DNA of 44,322 bases from positions 1-44,322 of the IMG/VR virus record IMGVR_UViG_3300042465_005715; one strand, 5' to 3'. The position numbers and the translations under genes were made by a program. The DNA is from a virus. This document shows, piece after piece, positions 38,908 to 44,322 of this stretch (its first letter is position 1; each line of letters starts with the position of its first letter). Under the pieces are notes generated by a model. It saw only the letters and a program-made list of their open reading frames with translations, made no database searches and was not told the origin of the DNA.

Positions 38908-39621
38908 CTAAAATAATGTTAATTGTTTTGATTGATTAATTACTTTTACTTCCTGTACTTGCACTTGTTCAGCTTCTTTCTTTTCCTCAAATAGAAATTT
39001 ACTACATTCTTGTACAGTTAATGGTTGAACTCCTAAGCCTGTCTCTGGCATCCATATTCTCCATCCACCGTATATTTTATTACTCAAGGCATCCATATAA
39101 ATAACTACTCCAGACATACCAAACATAACGAAATTTAAAACAGACATTAAACAACATCTACGGTCTAAATCCTGTCCTATGTAGAAATAATTAAACCTAT
39201 TTTGAGGATTTTTCATTGCGTGTGCAATCAAGTTTCTTGAACTTCCACAAGTAGGGTCGTTAACTGTTTGCCTTAAATCTGTATTGTTTTCATTTGTAAA
39301 ATTCGACATTAAATTACAAATAGATTCAGGTGTAAAGAATTGTCCCATTTTAGAATTATATTGTCCGAATTGTTCAAAATAATTACCTAAAAAATCCTTC
39401 CAACCGTTTTTATTTTGATATTCATGTTCTAAAATTAAAGCACCTAAAGTATCCCCAAAACCTTTTATTTCTTCTTCATTATATTTTTTGGCAATATCTA
39501 AGTAAATTTCCTCACTTCTACCCAATGAAAATGCACAAACTGCCATTTGTAAGAAGTCATCAAATAACTGGCTTGTATGGTGTCTATTTGATACGTTATT
39601 TAGTGTTTTCGCAAAAGACAT
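38908..39621 (-). CDS. N-6 DNA methylase-like protein lacking NPPY, with C-terminal clamp-binding motif
   Basis: 237 residues of the HsdM-like N6-methylase group: HEYQNKNGWKDFLGNYFEQF, the family motif GQFFTPESICNLM (about 92-104), motif I NDPTCGSSRNLIAHAM (about 119-134), then YIGQDLDRRCCLMSVLNFVMFG and a YMDALSNKIYGGWRI segment. The catalytic NPPY/F motif expected after this is absent, since the protein turns into an acidic linker and ends KQLTLF, a perfect match to the QLxLF beta-clamp-binding motif. It may be inactive as methylase or act in a complex. The function is open. Confidence 0.75.
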   Translation of the reverse strand: MSFAKTLNNVSNRHHTSQLFDDFLQMAVCAFSLGRSEEIYLDIAKKYNEEEIKGFGDTLGALILEHEYQNKNGWKDFLGNYFEQFGQYNSKMGQFFTPESICNLMSNFTNENNTDLRQTVNDPTCGSSRNLIAHAMKNPQNRFNYFYIGQDLDRRCCLMSVLNFVMFGMSGVVIYMDALSNKIYGGWRIWMPETGLGVQPLTVQECSKFLFEEKKEAEQVQVQEVKVINQSKQLTLF

Positions 39622-39710
39622 AAGGCGGATTTTCGATTAAACATTTTAATTTTTGATTATCAATATAATCAGTGATTTTTTTTGGCGTTTTATACTCAAA
39701 AAATTTGAGT

Positions 39711-39739
39711 AAAAACGCACTTAATGGTAGTGCGTTTTT
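39711..39739. terminator. bidirectional rho-independent terminator
   Basis: Perfect 11-bp stem 39711-39721 with 39729-39739 (AAAAACGCACT / AGTGCGTTTTT), 7-base loop, T runs at both ends. Next to it lies a second palindrome, ACTCAAAAAATTTGAGT (39694-39710), which is too A/T-rich for a strong terminator and could be an operator for the methylase gene at 38908. No other gene lies in 39622-39744. Confidence 0.8.
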
Positions 39740-39744
39740 GTTAC

Positions 39745-39894
39745 TCATTTATTATAATAATTATTAATAACTTGGTTTAACTTATTTTCTGAAATTGGCT
39801 GTTCTTTTTCGTAATCATCAATTTCAATTTCTTCTTCTTCAATGTCACTTTCAACGCAAGGACAATCTGAACTTTTACAACTTGAACACCACAT
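39745..39894 (-). CDS. small cysteine-rich acidic protein, 49 aa
   Basis: MWCSSCKSSDCPCVESDIEE followed by an acidic stretch and a Gln/Asn end (VINNYYNK). The first 13 residues hold four cysteines in CxxC/CxC spacing, a likely zinc knuckle. The next gene upstream ends 3 bases before its start, and a terminator follows its stop by a few bases, both supporting a real gene. Unknown function. Confidence 0.55.
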   Translation of the reverse strand: MWCSSCKSSDCPCVESDIEEEEIEIDDYEKEQPISENKLNQVINNYYNK

Positions 39895-39896
39895 AA

Positions 39897-40367
39897 CTAC
39901 TTTTTATAAAATAAATCAGATAAATTACTAAGCGTTTCAGACATTTCAGAAAATTTATTACTTATACTTTCAGATACATCTTTTTCATAATTATAATTTT
40001 CAATACAATCTTTTATTTTTGATTGTATTAATTCTTTATTAGCATTTACGGTTTCATTTAAATATTTAATAGCTAGTGATTCGTCTTTATCCCAAGCATC
40101 TTTTCTTTTAAAAATATAATAATTTAAATTATTTTCACGTAAAGTATTTTGTACATTAATTTTAATTTGTTCCTCATAATTTGGGATAAACTTTTGCACT
40201 TCATTAAATACTATTTCGTGTGAAATGTTGCTAATTATTCTAGTAATATTAGATTCTTTACTAAGTAATTCACTTACTTGTTCAGTAAATAAATCTTTAA
40301 CAATACTTCTTTTTTCTTCAAATGTTAGATAGTCATCTACATTTAATACTAATTGATTGTTTTCCAT
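39897..40367 (-). CDS. hypothetical helical protein, 156 aa
   Basis: Acidic, mostly helical protein (MENNQLVLNVDDYLTFEEKR..., ending LSDLFYKK). Charged/hydrophobic heptads are visible in SESISNKFSEMSETLSNLSD. It is the first gene behind the perfect promoter at 40394-40424. Unknown function. Confidence 0.7.
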   Translation of the reverse strand: MENNQLVLNVDDYLTFEEKRSIVKDLFTEQVSELLSKESNITRIISNISHEIVFNEVQKFIPNYEEQIKINVQNTLRENNLNYYIFKRKDAWDKDESLAIKYLNETVNANKELIQSKIKDCIENYNYEKDVSESISNKFSEMSETLSNLSDLFYKK

Positions 40368-40393
40368 AACTGCTATTGTTTAAGTTTATGACA

Positions 40394-40424
40394 CAAATAT
40401 AAAGTATTATTTTATAAAAACAAA
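40394..40424 (-). promoter_or_regulatory. perfect Bacteroidota-type promoter
   Basis: Minus strand TTTG (40424-40421), 19 bases, TATATTTG (40401-40394), 27 bases before the start at 40367. It matches the helicase promoter (38007-38037) exactly in both boxes and in spacing. Confidence 0.85.
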
Positions 40425-40453
40425 ATAAAATTTAATTATTTTAATAAAAAAAA

Positions 40454-40482
40454 CCGATACATACATTTAAGTATAGTATCGG
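40454..40482 (-). terminator. rho-independent terminator after the ThyX operon
   Basis: Stem of about 11 bp with one bulge, 40454-40464 with 40471-40482 (CCGATACATAC / GTAT-A-GTATCGG), followed on the minus strand by eight T. It ends the transcript that carries thyX and the 41-residue gene. Confidence 0.8.
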
Positions 40483-40501
40483 CTCAGTTAAACAAGTATA
40501 A

Positions 40502-40627
40502 TTACGATTTTGCAAATTTAGTTTTATTTCGATAATTTCTATTATGTTTTGATTTTATTTTTTTTCGGTATTCAATAGATTCTGAATCCATTTTACCAAG
40601 TTCAAAATAATATACGTTCTTAATCAT
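40502..40627 (-). CDS. small basic protein, 41 aa
   Basis: MIKNVYYFELGKMDSESIEY followed by a strongly basic tail (RKKIKSKHNRNYRNKTKF, then AKS). It overlaps the ThyX stop as ATGA and ends just before a terminator. The basic tail suggests nucleic-acid binding. No family recognised. Confidence 0.5.
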   Translation of the reverse strand: MIKNVYYFELGKMDSESIEYRKKIKSKHNRNYRNKTKFAKS

Positions 40628-41271
40628 AAACCAAACGCTTTTAGAGATTCTTTAAATGGGTTACCTTCGATTGATTTTAATTGCTCTAACATTTGCATAG
40701 CAACTTCTCTAGTTTCTTGCTGAGTATCACTTTTAAGCCTTAAATTGAATAAATGAAATAAAGCTAATAATGATCCAGTCCAAATAAATGTAGTATTTAA
40801 ACTCAAAGGGAGTACGGTCCTGCATTGCTCTTTGCTAATACCTAAATCAATTAAATCATTATAAGCTTTACTACACCATTCGATAACTTTATTTTGTATC
40901 TGTAAAGCGTGTAAATTATCGGCACCATTTAAATCTTCTCCACTACCTTGTTTACTACTTTTAGATTGTAATCTAAATTGTTTAATTTTAGTATAACTAT
41001 CTGAAAAATCAACGTAACGCCCTGAAATACTATTTACACTTATTCCAACTTGGTGTTTTAAAAGTTGTCTTTCAACGTAAATAGGGCATGTAATCCTAAA
41101 TTGTACTTGTGGGTGGCGGAATGGTGATGTGTGTTTATGATTAACTAAATAATTAATCAATTTTGCATTTTGTTCTTCTGAGTAATTTGATGCGTGTTTA
41201 TTATAGCTTACCCTTGCTACATCGCAAATTACATTATCATTTCCAAAGTGTGATATTAATTCTACTTGCAT
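40624..41271 (-). CDS. thyX: flavin-dependent thymidylate synthase ThyX
   Basis: 215 residues. ThyX makes dTMP from dUMP with FAD, NADPH and methylene-tetrahydrofolate. Motifs: VARVSYNKHASNYSEEQNAK, NYLVNHKHTSPFRHPQVQFR, and the signature region IYVERQLLKHQVGISVNSIS with GRYVDF (RHRx7S-like, here KHQVGISVNS, the variant usual in phage enzymes). Late in the protein CRTVLPLSLNTTFIWTGSLL and FNLRLKSDTQQETREVA bind substrate and flavin. It lets the phage make thymidylate for its A/T-rich DNA. Confidence 0.9.
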   Translation of the reverse strand: MQVELISHFGNDNVICDVARVSYNKHASNYSEEQNAKLINYLVNHKHTSPFRHPQVQFRITCPIYVERQLLKHQVGISVNSISGRYVDFSDSYTKIKQFRLQSKSSKQGSGEDLNGADNLHALQIQNKVIEWCSKAYNDLIDLGISKEQCRTVLPLSLNTTFIWTGSLLALFHLFNLRLKSDTQQETREVAMQMLEQLKSIEGNPFKESLKAFGL

Positions 41272-41294
41272 AATTTTATTTTAAATTGTTAAAA

Positions 41295-41322
41295 AAACCT
41301 ACTAATTGAGTTTAGTAGGTTT
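41295..41322 (-). terminator. rho-independent terminator after the SSB-like gene
   Basis: 10-bp stem 41295-41304 with 41313-41322 (AAACCTACTA / TAGTAGGTTT), 8-base loop, then TTTT on the minus strand. It lies in the 77-base gap between the SSB-like gene and thyX. Confidence 0.8.
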
Positions 41323-41348
41323 GTATTTATATTGTAACTTATTGATTA

Positions 41349-41642
41349 TTAAAATGGCAAGTTGTCAGAATCATCAATTATACTTTTTTCCTGTACTGGC
41401 TTACTTACATTTTGTGAGTTATCGCTCCAATTTAGCTTCCCGTTTCCTAAATACTTTTTAGGTAATTTCGCAGTACTTTCTTCTTTAGTTTGATTTTCTG
41501 CAATAGCTAAAGAGTTTCCGTATTGATCTGGTTCGTCTTTAATAAATATCGAAATATTGTAATACTTTTTACCGTTTTTTTCGGTAATTTTTGATTTATC
41601 AATTAGTGATAAGTCAATCGATGCTGAATAGATACTTGCCAT
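41349..41642 (-). CDS. SSB-like single-stranded DNA-binding protein, 97 aa
   Basis: The N-terminal half (MASIYSASIDLSLIDKSKIT, then KYYNISIFIKDEPDQYGNSL) reads as a few strands of an OB-like fold, a Gln/Lys linker follows, and the protein ends DDSDNLPF, the acidic tip by which SSB proteins bind partner enzymes (consensus DDDLPF). It probably coats single-stranded phage DNA and recruits replication or recombination enzymes such as the RecT-like protein. Confidence 0.75.
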   Translation of the reverse strand: MASIYSASIDLSLIDKSKITEKNGKKYYNISIFIKDEPDQYGNSLAIAENQTKEESTAKLPKKYLGNGKLNWSDNSQNVSKPVQEKSIIDDSDNLPF

Positions 41643-41834
41643 TTATTTAATTATTAATTTATTGGTTCTTGCTAATTCTCTTAATTGGTTATCGGTAAAG
41701 TTGTCGCTCCAGTGATACTCGCTTGTATCTTTTGCACAGTTGAAAACAACCGTATCAACGCATTTTTGTTCACTCATTATTTTAGCCTTGCAAGATAACA
41801 AAACTAAAGGTAGTATGTATTTTAATAGGTTCAT
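41643..41834 (-). CDS. small putative lipoprotein, 63 aa
   Basis: The start MNLLKYILPLVLLSCKAK is a short signal with a lipobox-like LLSC at residues 12-15, so the protein may be lipid-anchored after Cys15. The mature part (CVDTVVFNCAKDTSEYHWSD) has two more Cys. A lipoprotein among DNA genes could act at the envelope, for example in exclusion or lysis. It overlaps the upstream gene end by 4 bases. Confidence 0.6.
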   Translation of the reverse strand: MNLLKYILPLVLLSCKAKIMSEQKCVDTVVFNCAKDTSEYHWSDNFTDNQLRELARTNKLIIK

Positions 41835-42052
41835 AATTCCAATTGCGTTACGTTACTAATTTGTCTAATTTCCGTAATTGCCTTAACAATATACGCAATT
41901 TTATTCTCTTTTTGCGATAACCTATTACATTCTGCAAATGCTTGTTCGTATGTTTCGTGATGTTTACTTGGCGGTGTATTTCCGACCTCAACAACTACCA
42001 TGTAAAATGATTTATCACTTACTATTGGTTTAATTTCTCCTTCGTATTTCAT
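41831..42052 (-). CDS. hypothetical protein, 73 aa
   Basis: MKYEGEIKPIVSDKSFYMVV, then VEVGNTPPSKHHETYEQAFA and ECNRLSQKENKIAYIVKAIT: a strand, a helix with the phrase HETYEQAFAECNRLS, then a strand. This small fold resembles short phage proteins of unknown function. No family recognised. Confidence 0.65.
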   Translation of the reverse strand: MKYEGEIKPIVSDKSFYMVVVEVGNTPPSKHHETYEQAFAECNRLSQKENKIAYIVKAITEIRQISNVTQLEL

Positions 42053-42055
42053 AAC

Positions 42056-42229
42056 TTAATCATTTGTGAAACCTTTAATATTATGATTATCTAAATCATG
42101 TTTAGATAAATGTATTGTATAACGCCCATTATAAAATGCTTGTTTAACTATCTTAATTATTTCCTGCTTTACAGTTTCGCTTAAGCCAAATCTTTCAACT
42201 AAAGCGTTTATTTGTTCGGTGGTGTTCAT
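42056..42229 (-). CDS. small hypothetical protein, 57 aa
   Basis: MNTTEQINALVERFGLSETV, then KQEIIKIVKQAFYNGRYTIH, ending IKGFTND. It lies exactly in the gap between two other small genes, 3 and 2 bases from them. Helical. Unknown. Confidence 0.6.
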   Translation of the reverse strand: MNTTEQINALVERFGLSETVKQEIIKIVKQAFYNGRYTIHLSKHDLDNHNIKGFTND

Positions 42230-42231
42230 AT

Positions 42232-42426
42232 TTATTTTAATTTAACACAATCATTATCCCACGTTAATTTTATACCTACAAGTTTCTCAATAGTTCCCTT
42301 TGGTAATTTGATATGTTTAGCATTACAAACTGTGCGGTTATACCAATTGTTATATTTTAAAATCCTTACAGGCTTATAATTATACATATATTCAGAGCCA
42401 TCAATATCAACTGCCACCCATGCCAT
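42232..42426 (-). CDS. hypothetical protein, 64 aa
   Basis: MAWVAVDIDGSEYMYNYKPV, then a strand-rich body with Trp/Asn/Cys, ending TWDNDCVKLK. The beginning WVAVDxDGSEYMYNxKP is familiar from small phage proteins with unknown role. No function assigned. Confidence 0.6.
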   Translation of the reverse strand: MAWVAVDIDGSEYMYNYKPVRILKYNNWYNRTVCNAKHIKLPKGTIEKLVGIKLTWDNDCVKLK

Positions 42427-42431
42427 AACTA

Positions 42432-42779
42432 TTAATCTTTAAATTCATCAAAATTACTCCAATTATTCTCAACGCAAATTAATGTTAGATACCCAATCAA
42501 ATCAGCAATATCATTCTTTTTTAATTCATTTGAATTTTTTACCCTTGCTAATTTATCATCTAGTCTTGTTCCAACTTTGCATTTATTACCAAATATTTCA
42601 AGCGGTTCTAAAGCTGAATTACCGTACTTTTTATTTTTGTCTTTCAATAAATCAGCTAAGCTACTAAGCGTTTTGTCAAATACGTTTTGAGTATCCTTAT
42701 CCAACTCACTCAAAAATTTATTAATTGGTGGATTGTTTTTTGAAGTACCTAATATTTGATTATTAAGCGATGTATCCAT
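42432..42779 (-). CDS. DUF1599-like (nucleotide modification-associated) protein, 115 aa
   Basis: Helical protein with KDKNKKYGNSALEPLEIFGN, then RLDDKLARVKNSNELKKNDI and ADLIGYLTLICVENNW. The KYGNS...R.DDKL.R...NDIADLIGYL order is that of the DUF1599 family (also called nucleotide modification-associated domain 1), an all-alpha fold related to nucleotide pyrophosphohydrolases. It overlaps the MazG-like gene by 17 bases, so the two may act on the same nucleotide pool. Confidence 0.65.
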   Translation of the reverse strand: MDTSLNNQILGTSKNNPPINKFLSELDKDTQNVFDKTLSSLADLLKDKNKKYGNSALEPLEIFGNKCKVGTRLDDKLARVKNSNELKKNDIADLIGYLTLICVENNWSNFDEFKD

Positions 42780-43308
42780 ATTTTTCTAAGATAGGTTTAA
42801 GATTTGCTTTTGTGTAATTTTCAGGCTTAAGAAGTTTATTGATTTTATTATCATAAACTAAATATTCATTTTCAGATACTTTTTTCAATCTAAAGTCGTT
42901 TGTATCTAATTGATACTTTTTAACCGTATCAAATACGCTATGAAGGTCTTTATGAACTTTGCTCATGTTGCTTTTATGAACATCATAGAAAGCATCAAAA
43001 ATACACTCTAAACTAAAGTATTTTAAGGCTTGTTCTAATCTAACATTAATCCAATCTAAATATAAACTTGGTTGATTTTTATCATGTTTAAATTTATCAA
43101 ATGAGCCACCTAAAACATAAAGTATATCGCAATATCCATCCAATATCTCTACTAAATCATTTTCTTTTATAGCTTGTATTGTTTCGTTTACTTCGCTATC
43201 TAAGATAGATTGTCGTTTCATTGCATCTGGCTTCGAATCACTATCAAAACGCTCCTGAAATTTAGCCGTAGACGCTAATATTGTGTTAATTAAATCTTGT
43301 TTTTGCAT
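42763..43308 (-). CDS. MazG-like nucleotide pyrophosphohydrolase, 181 aa
   Basis: All-alpha NTP-pyrophosphohydrolase fold: the metal-binding acidic pairs are E39-x-x-E42 (DSEVNETIQAI) and E54-x-x-D57 with D61 (VEILDGYCDILYVLGG). The rest is a second helical part with Lys/Tyr-rich end (KLLKPENYTKANLKP). These enzymes hydrolyse dNTPs or ppGpp-like nucleotides. Phage versions may clean or shift the nucleotide pool. The other end of the window carries the first 32 codons of a close variant. Confidence 0.8.
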   Translation of the reverse strand: MQKQDLINTILASTAKFQERFDSDSKPDAMKRQSILDSEVNETIQAIKENDLVEILDGYCDILYVLGGSFDKFKHDKNQPSLYLDWINVRLEQALKYFSLECIFDAFYDVHKSNMSKVHKDLHSVFDTVKKYQLDTNDFRLKKVSENEYLVYDNKINKLLKPENYTKANLKPILEKYGYIA

Positions 43309-43309
43309 C

Positions 43310-43540
43310 TTATTTTTTGTTTAAGGTTTCAATTTTATCAAATAACACTAAGGGCAAATACATTCTGAAATAATAATCAAAACTATCAACCGCAATTAAA
43401 CTCTCACTACTTAATAACTCTTTTAAGTGGTCAATATTAACCGTTTTACTTGTAAATGGCATATCGTGCAATATCTTTAATTCTTCTACTGAAAACTTTA
43501 GTAATTCTTTGTAGAATTTTGTTGCATTGTTTGGTGTCAT
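43310..43540 (-). CDS. small hypothetical protein, 76 aa
   Basis: Counterpart of the 66-residue protein at 98-298: KFSVEELKILHDMPF in the middle and LPLVLFDKIETLNKK at the end are shared in pattern, while the N-terminal third differs. No function recognised. Confidence 0.7.
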   Translation of the reverse strand: MTPNNATKFYKELLKFSVEELKILHDMPFTSKTVNIDHLKELLSSESLIAVDSFDYYFRMYLPLVLFDKIETLNKK

Positions 43541-43707
43541 AATTTTAATTCTTTAATTAATAAATCTAAATACTTTGAGGGGATTTTTCTATTACCCGCA
43601 ATTGCTTCAAAAAGCGTATTTCTTGGAATATTTAATTTATTTTCCAAATAATTAATATAATACTTTCCGAGCCTTAACTCAGAAAGTATTTTTTCATGTT
43701 TTGTCAT
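43537..43707 (-). CDS. small helix-turn-helix-like protein, 56 aa
   Basis: MTKHEKILSELRLGKYYINY, then LNIPRNTLFEAIAGNRKIPS and KYLDLLIKELKL. It is the counterpart of the protein at 295-474 with the same helix-turn-helix-like centre and nearly the same end. The two differ mainly in the first half. The stop overlaps the downstream start as ATGA. Confidence 0.65.
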   Translation of the reverse strand: MTKHEKILSELRLGKYYINYLENKLNIPRNTLFEAIAGNRKIPSKYLDLLIKELKL

Positions 43708-43889
43708 TTTACTTTAGTGTTTGATTTGAAATTAAAATAAGAATCAATTGTTTTATTATTACCTGTGTAACATGATACTGAAACCCAATCAATACCAGTT
43801 TTTGATTTATAACTTTCAATAGTTGCAACAGTTAATAATAAACCGTTTCTTTTAAAATTGTCACCTATTGTTAATTCTGAAGCTTTCAT
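43704..43889 (-). CDS. small hypothetical protein, 61 aa
   Basis: MKASELTIGDNFKRNGLLLT, then VATIESYKSKTGIDWVSVSC, ending FKSNTKVK. Beta-rich. It takes the place of the 60-residue protein at 459-641, to which it has little visible similarity. First gene after a -7 box at 43920-43927. Unknown. Confidence 0.65.
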   Translation of the reverse strand: MKASELTIGDNFKRNGLLLTVATIESYKSKTGIDWVSVSCYTGNNKTIDSYFNFKSNTKVK

Positions 43890-43919
43890 AACCTTATTTC
43901 TTTATCGTTTAACTTGAAA

Positions 43920-43927
43920 CAAATATA
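43920..43927 (-). promoter_or_regulatory. Bacteroidota-type -7 box (TATATTTG), right-end copy
   Basis: Same box as at 672-679. The spacer and -33 region have diverged between the copies while the -7 box and the flanking leader (AACTTGAAAC on the plus strand) are kept, which supports a functional promoter. Confidence 0.5.
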
Positions 43928-43973
43928 CGAAGTTAATTTTATATTGTTGCAACAAAACAACAATTATTTTCAC

Positions 43974-44008
43974 AAAAAAAGCAAATATTTTTTAAGTACT
44001 TGCTTTTT
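43974..44008. terminator. bidirectional terminator, right-end copy
   Basis: AAAAAAAGCAA (43974-43984) with TTGCTTTTT (44000-44008), the counterpart of 728-761. Stem slightly shorter than in the left copy. Confidence 0.6.
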
Positions 44009-44020
44009 AGTGGGTTATGA

Positions 44021-44200
44021 TTATAGTTTTACACCGTATTTTTTAAAAATTACATACTTATAAATCCTTAATTTTGCTTTGTATCTGGTATCAATATAAG
44101 GAGTTACTTTTGATAAATCAATATGATTAGGTGCTACAACATATTCTTTTACTTCTTTTGTTGTATTATCAATTGTAAAAAACTCTTTTGGTGGCTTCAT
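44021..44200 (-). CDS. small hypothetical protein, 59 aa
   Basis: MKPPKEFFTIDNTTKEVKEY at the N-terminus, then YIDTRYKAKLRIYKYVIFKK and YGVKL. It shares its C-terminal half with the 75-residue protein at 774-1001 but has a different front, 16 residues shorter. Its start overlaps the upstream stop as ATGA, as in the left copy. Confidence 0.65.
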   Translation of the reverse strand: MKPPKEFFTIDNTTKEVKEYVVAPNHIDLSKVTPYIDTRYKAKLRIYKYVIFKKYGVKL

Positions 44201-44322
44201 TTATCCAATATTTTAACCAAACTTTCGAACTCTTCAAAACTTTCAATTGCTATTTCTGAATAGTTGTTTTCAATAGATATTGCAAACGTATGGCTGTGAT
44301 ATTCTAAATCAGAATTGTGAGT
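44197..44322 (-). CDS. C-terminal fragment of the 88-aa protein, cut by the window end
   Basis: Identical to the last 41 codons plus stop of the gene at 998-1264. The rest lies beyond the window. In a closed circle this would be the same gene, not a second one. Confidence 0.85.
   Translation of the reverse strand, partial: THNSDLEYHSHTFAISIENNYSEIAIESFEEFESLVKILDK

Larger units (their letters stand above)
43211..44195. repeat. diverged direct repeat of 1-996 (strain variant locus)
   Basis: The same gene order as at 1-996: MazG-like start, small protein ending LFxxIETLNK, HTH-like protein, 60-residue protein, promoter, terminator, protein ending KKYGVKL. Blocks of near-identical sequence (for example around 43245-43310 and 43895-44090) alternate with unrelated stretches (parts of the 76-, 61- and 59-residue genes). 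It joins the exact 127-base repeat at 44196. Confidence 0.85.

Overview
The window is almost certainly a near-complete genome of a tailed double-stranded DNA phage (siphovirus-like) that infects a member of the Bacteroidota, probably in the Flavobacteriia/Cytophagia range. Evidence: strong A+T bias; no convincing Shine-Dalgarno ribosome sites; promoters of the Bacteroidota type (TTTG-N19-TAnnTTTG, three perfect copies); a BT4734-like/VirE primase-helicase; a tail protein with a SprB-type repeat; and a fibre C-terminus of the KGFLPPRMT type that is common in Bacteroidota. No integrase, excisionase or CI-like repressor was recognised, so a virulent life style is the simplest reading. No tRNA, rRNA or CRISPR array was seen.

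The last 127 bases (44196-44322) are identical to 997-1123, and the sequence before them (43211-44195) is a diverged copy of 1-996. A 127-base exact overlap at a contig end is what a k=127 assembly graph leaves. I read the molecule as circular or circularly permuted, about 43.2 kb, with the two ends carrying two strain versions of one locus.

Layout. (1) 1-3459, leftward: RecT-like annealing protein, a free-standing HNH endonuclease and small orphan genes, fired from a perfect promoter at 3481-3511. After the circle is closed this continues into 44322-41349: MazG-like and DUF1599-like proteins and an SSB-like protein, followed by ThyX. (2) 3588-7212, rightward: a divergent early block of small orphan genes with overlapping starts and stops, ending in a DNA methyltransferase with an altered catalytic motif, closed by a two-way terminator. 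(3) 7393-9372, leftward: lysis cassette (M15 endolysin, holin-like protein, single-span and coiled-coil membrane proteins). (4) 9504-32913, leftward: structural module in the order papain-like hydrolase, tail fibre, connectors, major capsid protein, scaffold, minor head protein, portal, glycosyltransferase, tail proteins, tape measure, tail assembly chaperone with a likely frameshift extension, terminase large and small subunits. (5) 16488-18620, rightward: a moron-like cassette inserted between scaffold and minor head genes, with two non-DNA methyltransferases and a superinfection-immunity-like membrane protein. (6) 33033-40627, leftward: replication and modification genes (VRR-NUC nuclease, VapE-type primase-helicase, superfamily 2 helicase, two DNA methyltransferases, an XRE regulator, unknowns).

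The most unusual signals are a 5'-terminal pseudoknot-like RNA leader in front of the helicase operon (37915-37999), starting just downstream of a perfect promoter; a cluster of GGTTAC sites with an exact 11-bp period (33859-34115), a candidate origin or operator; the chaperone frameshift (30054 region); and the moron cassette.
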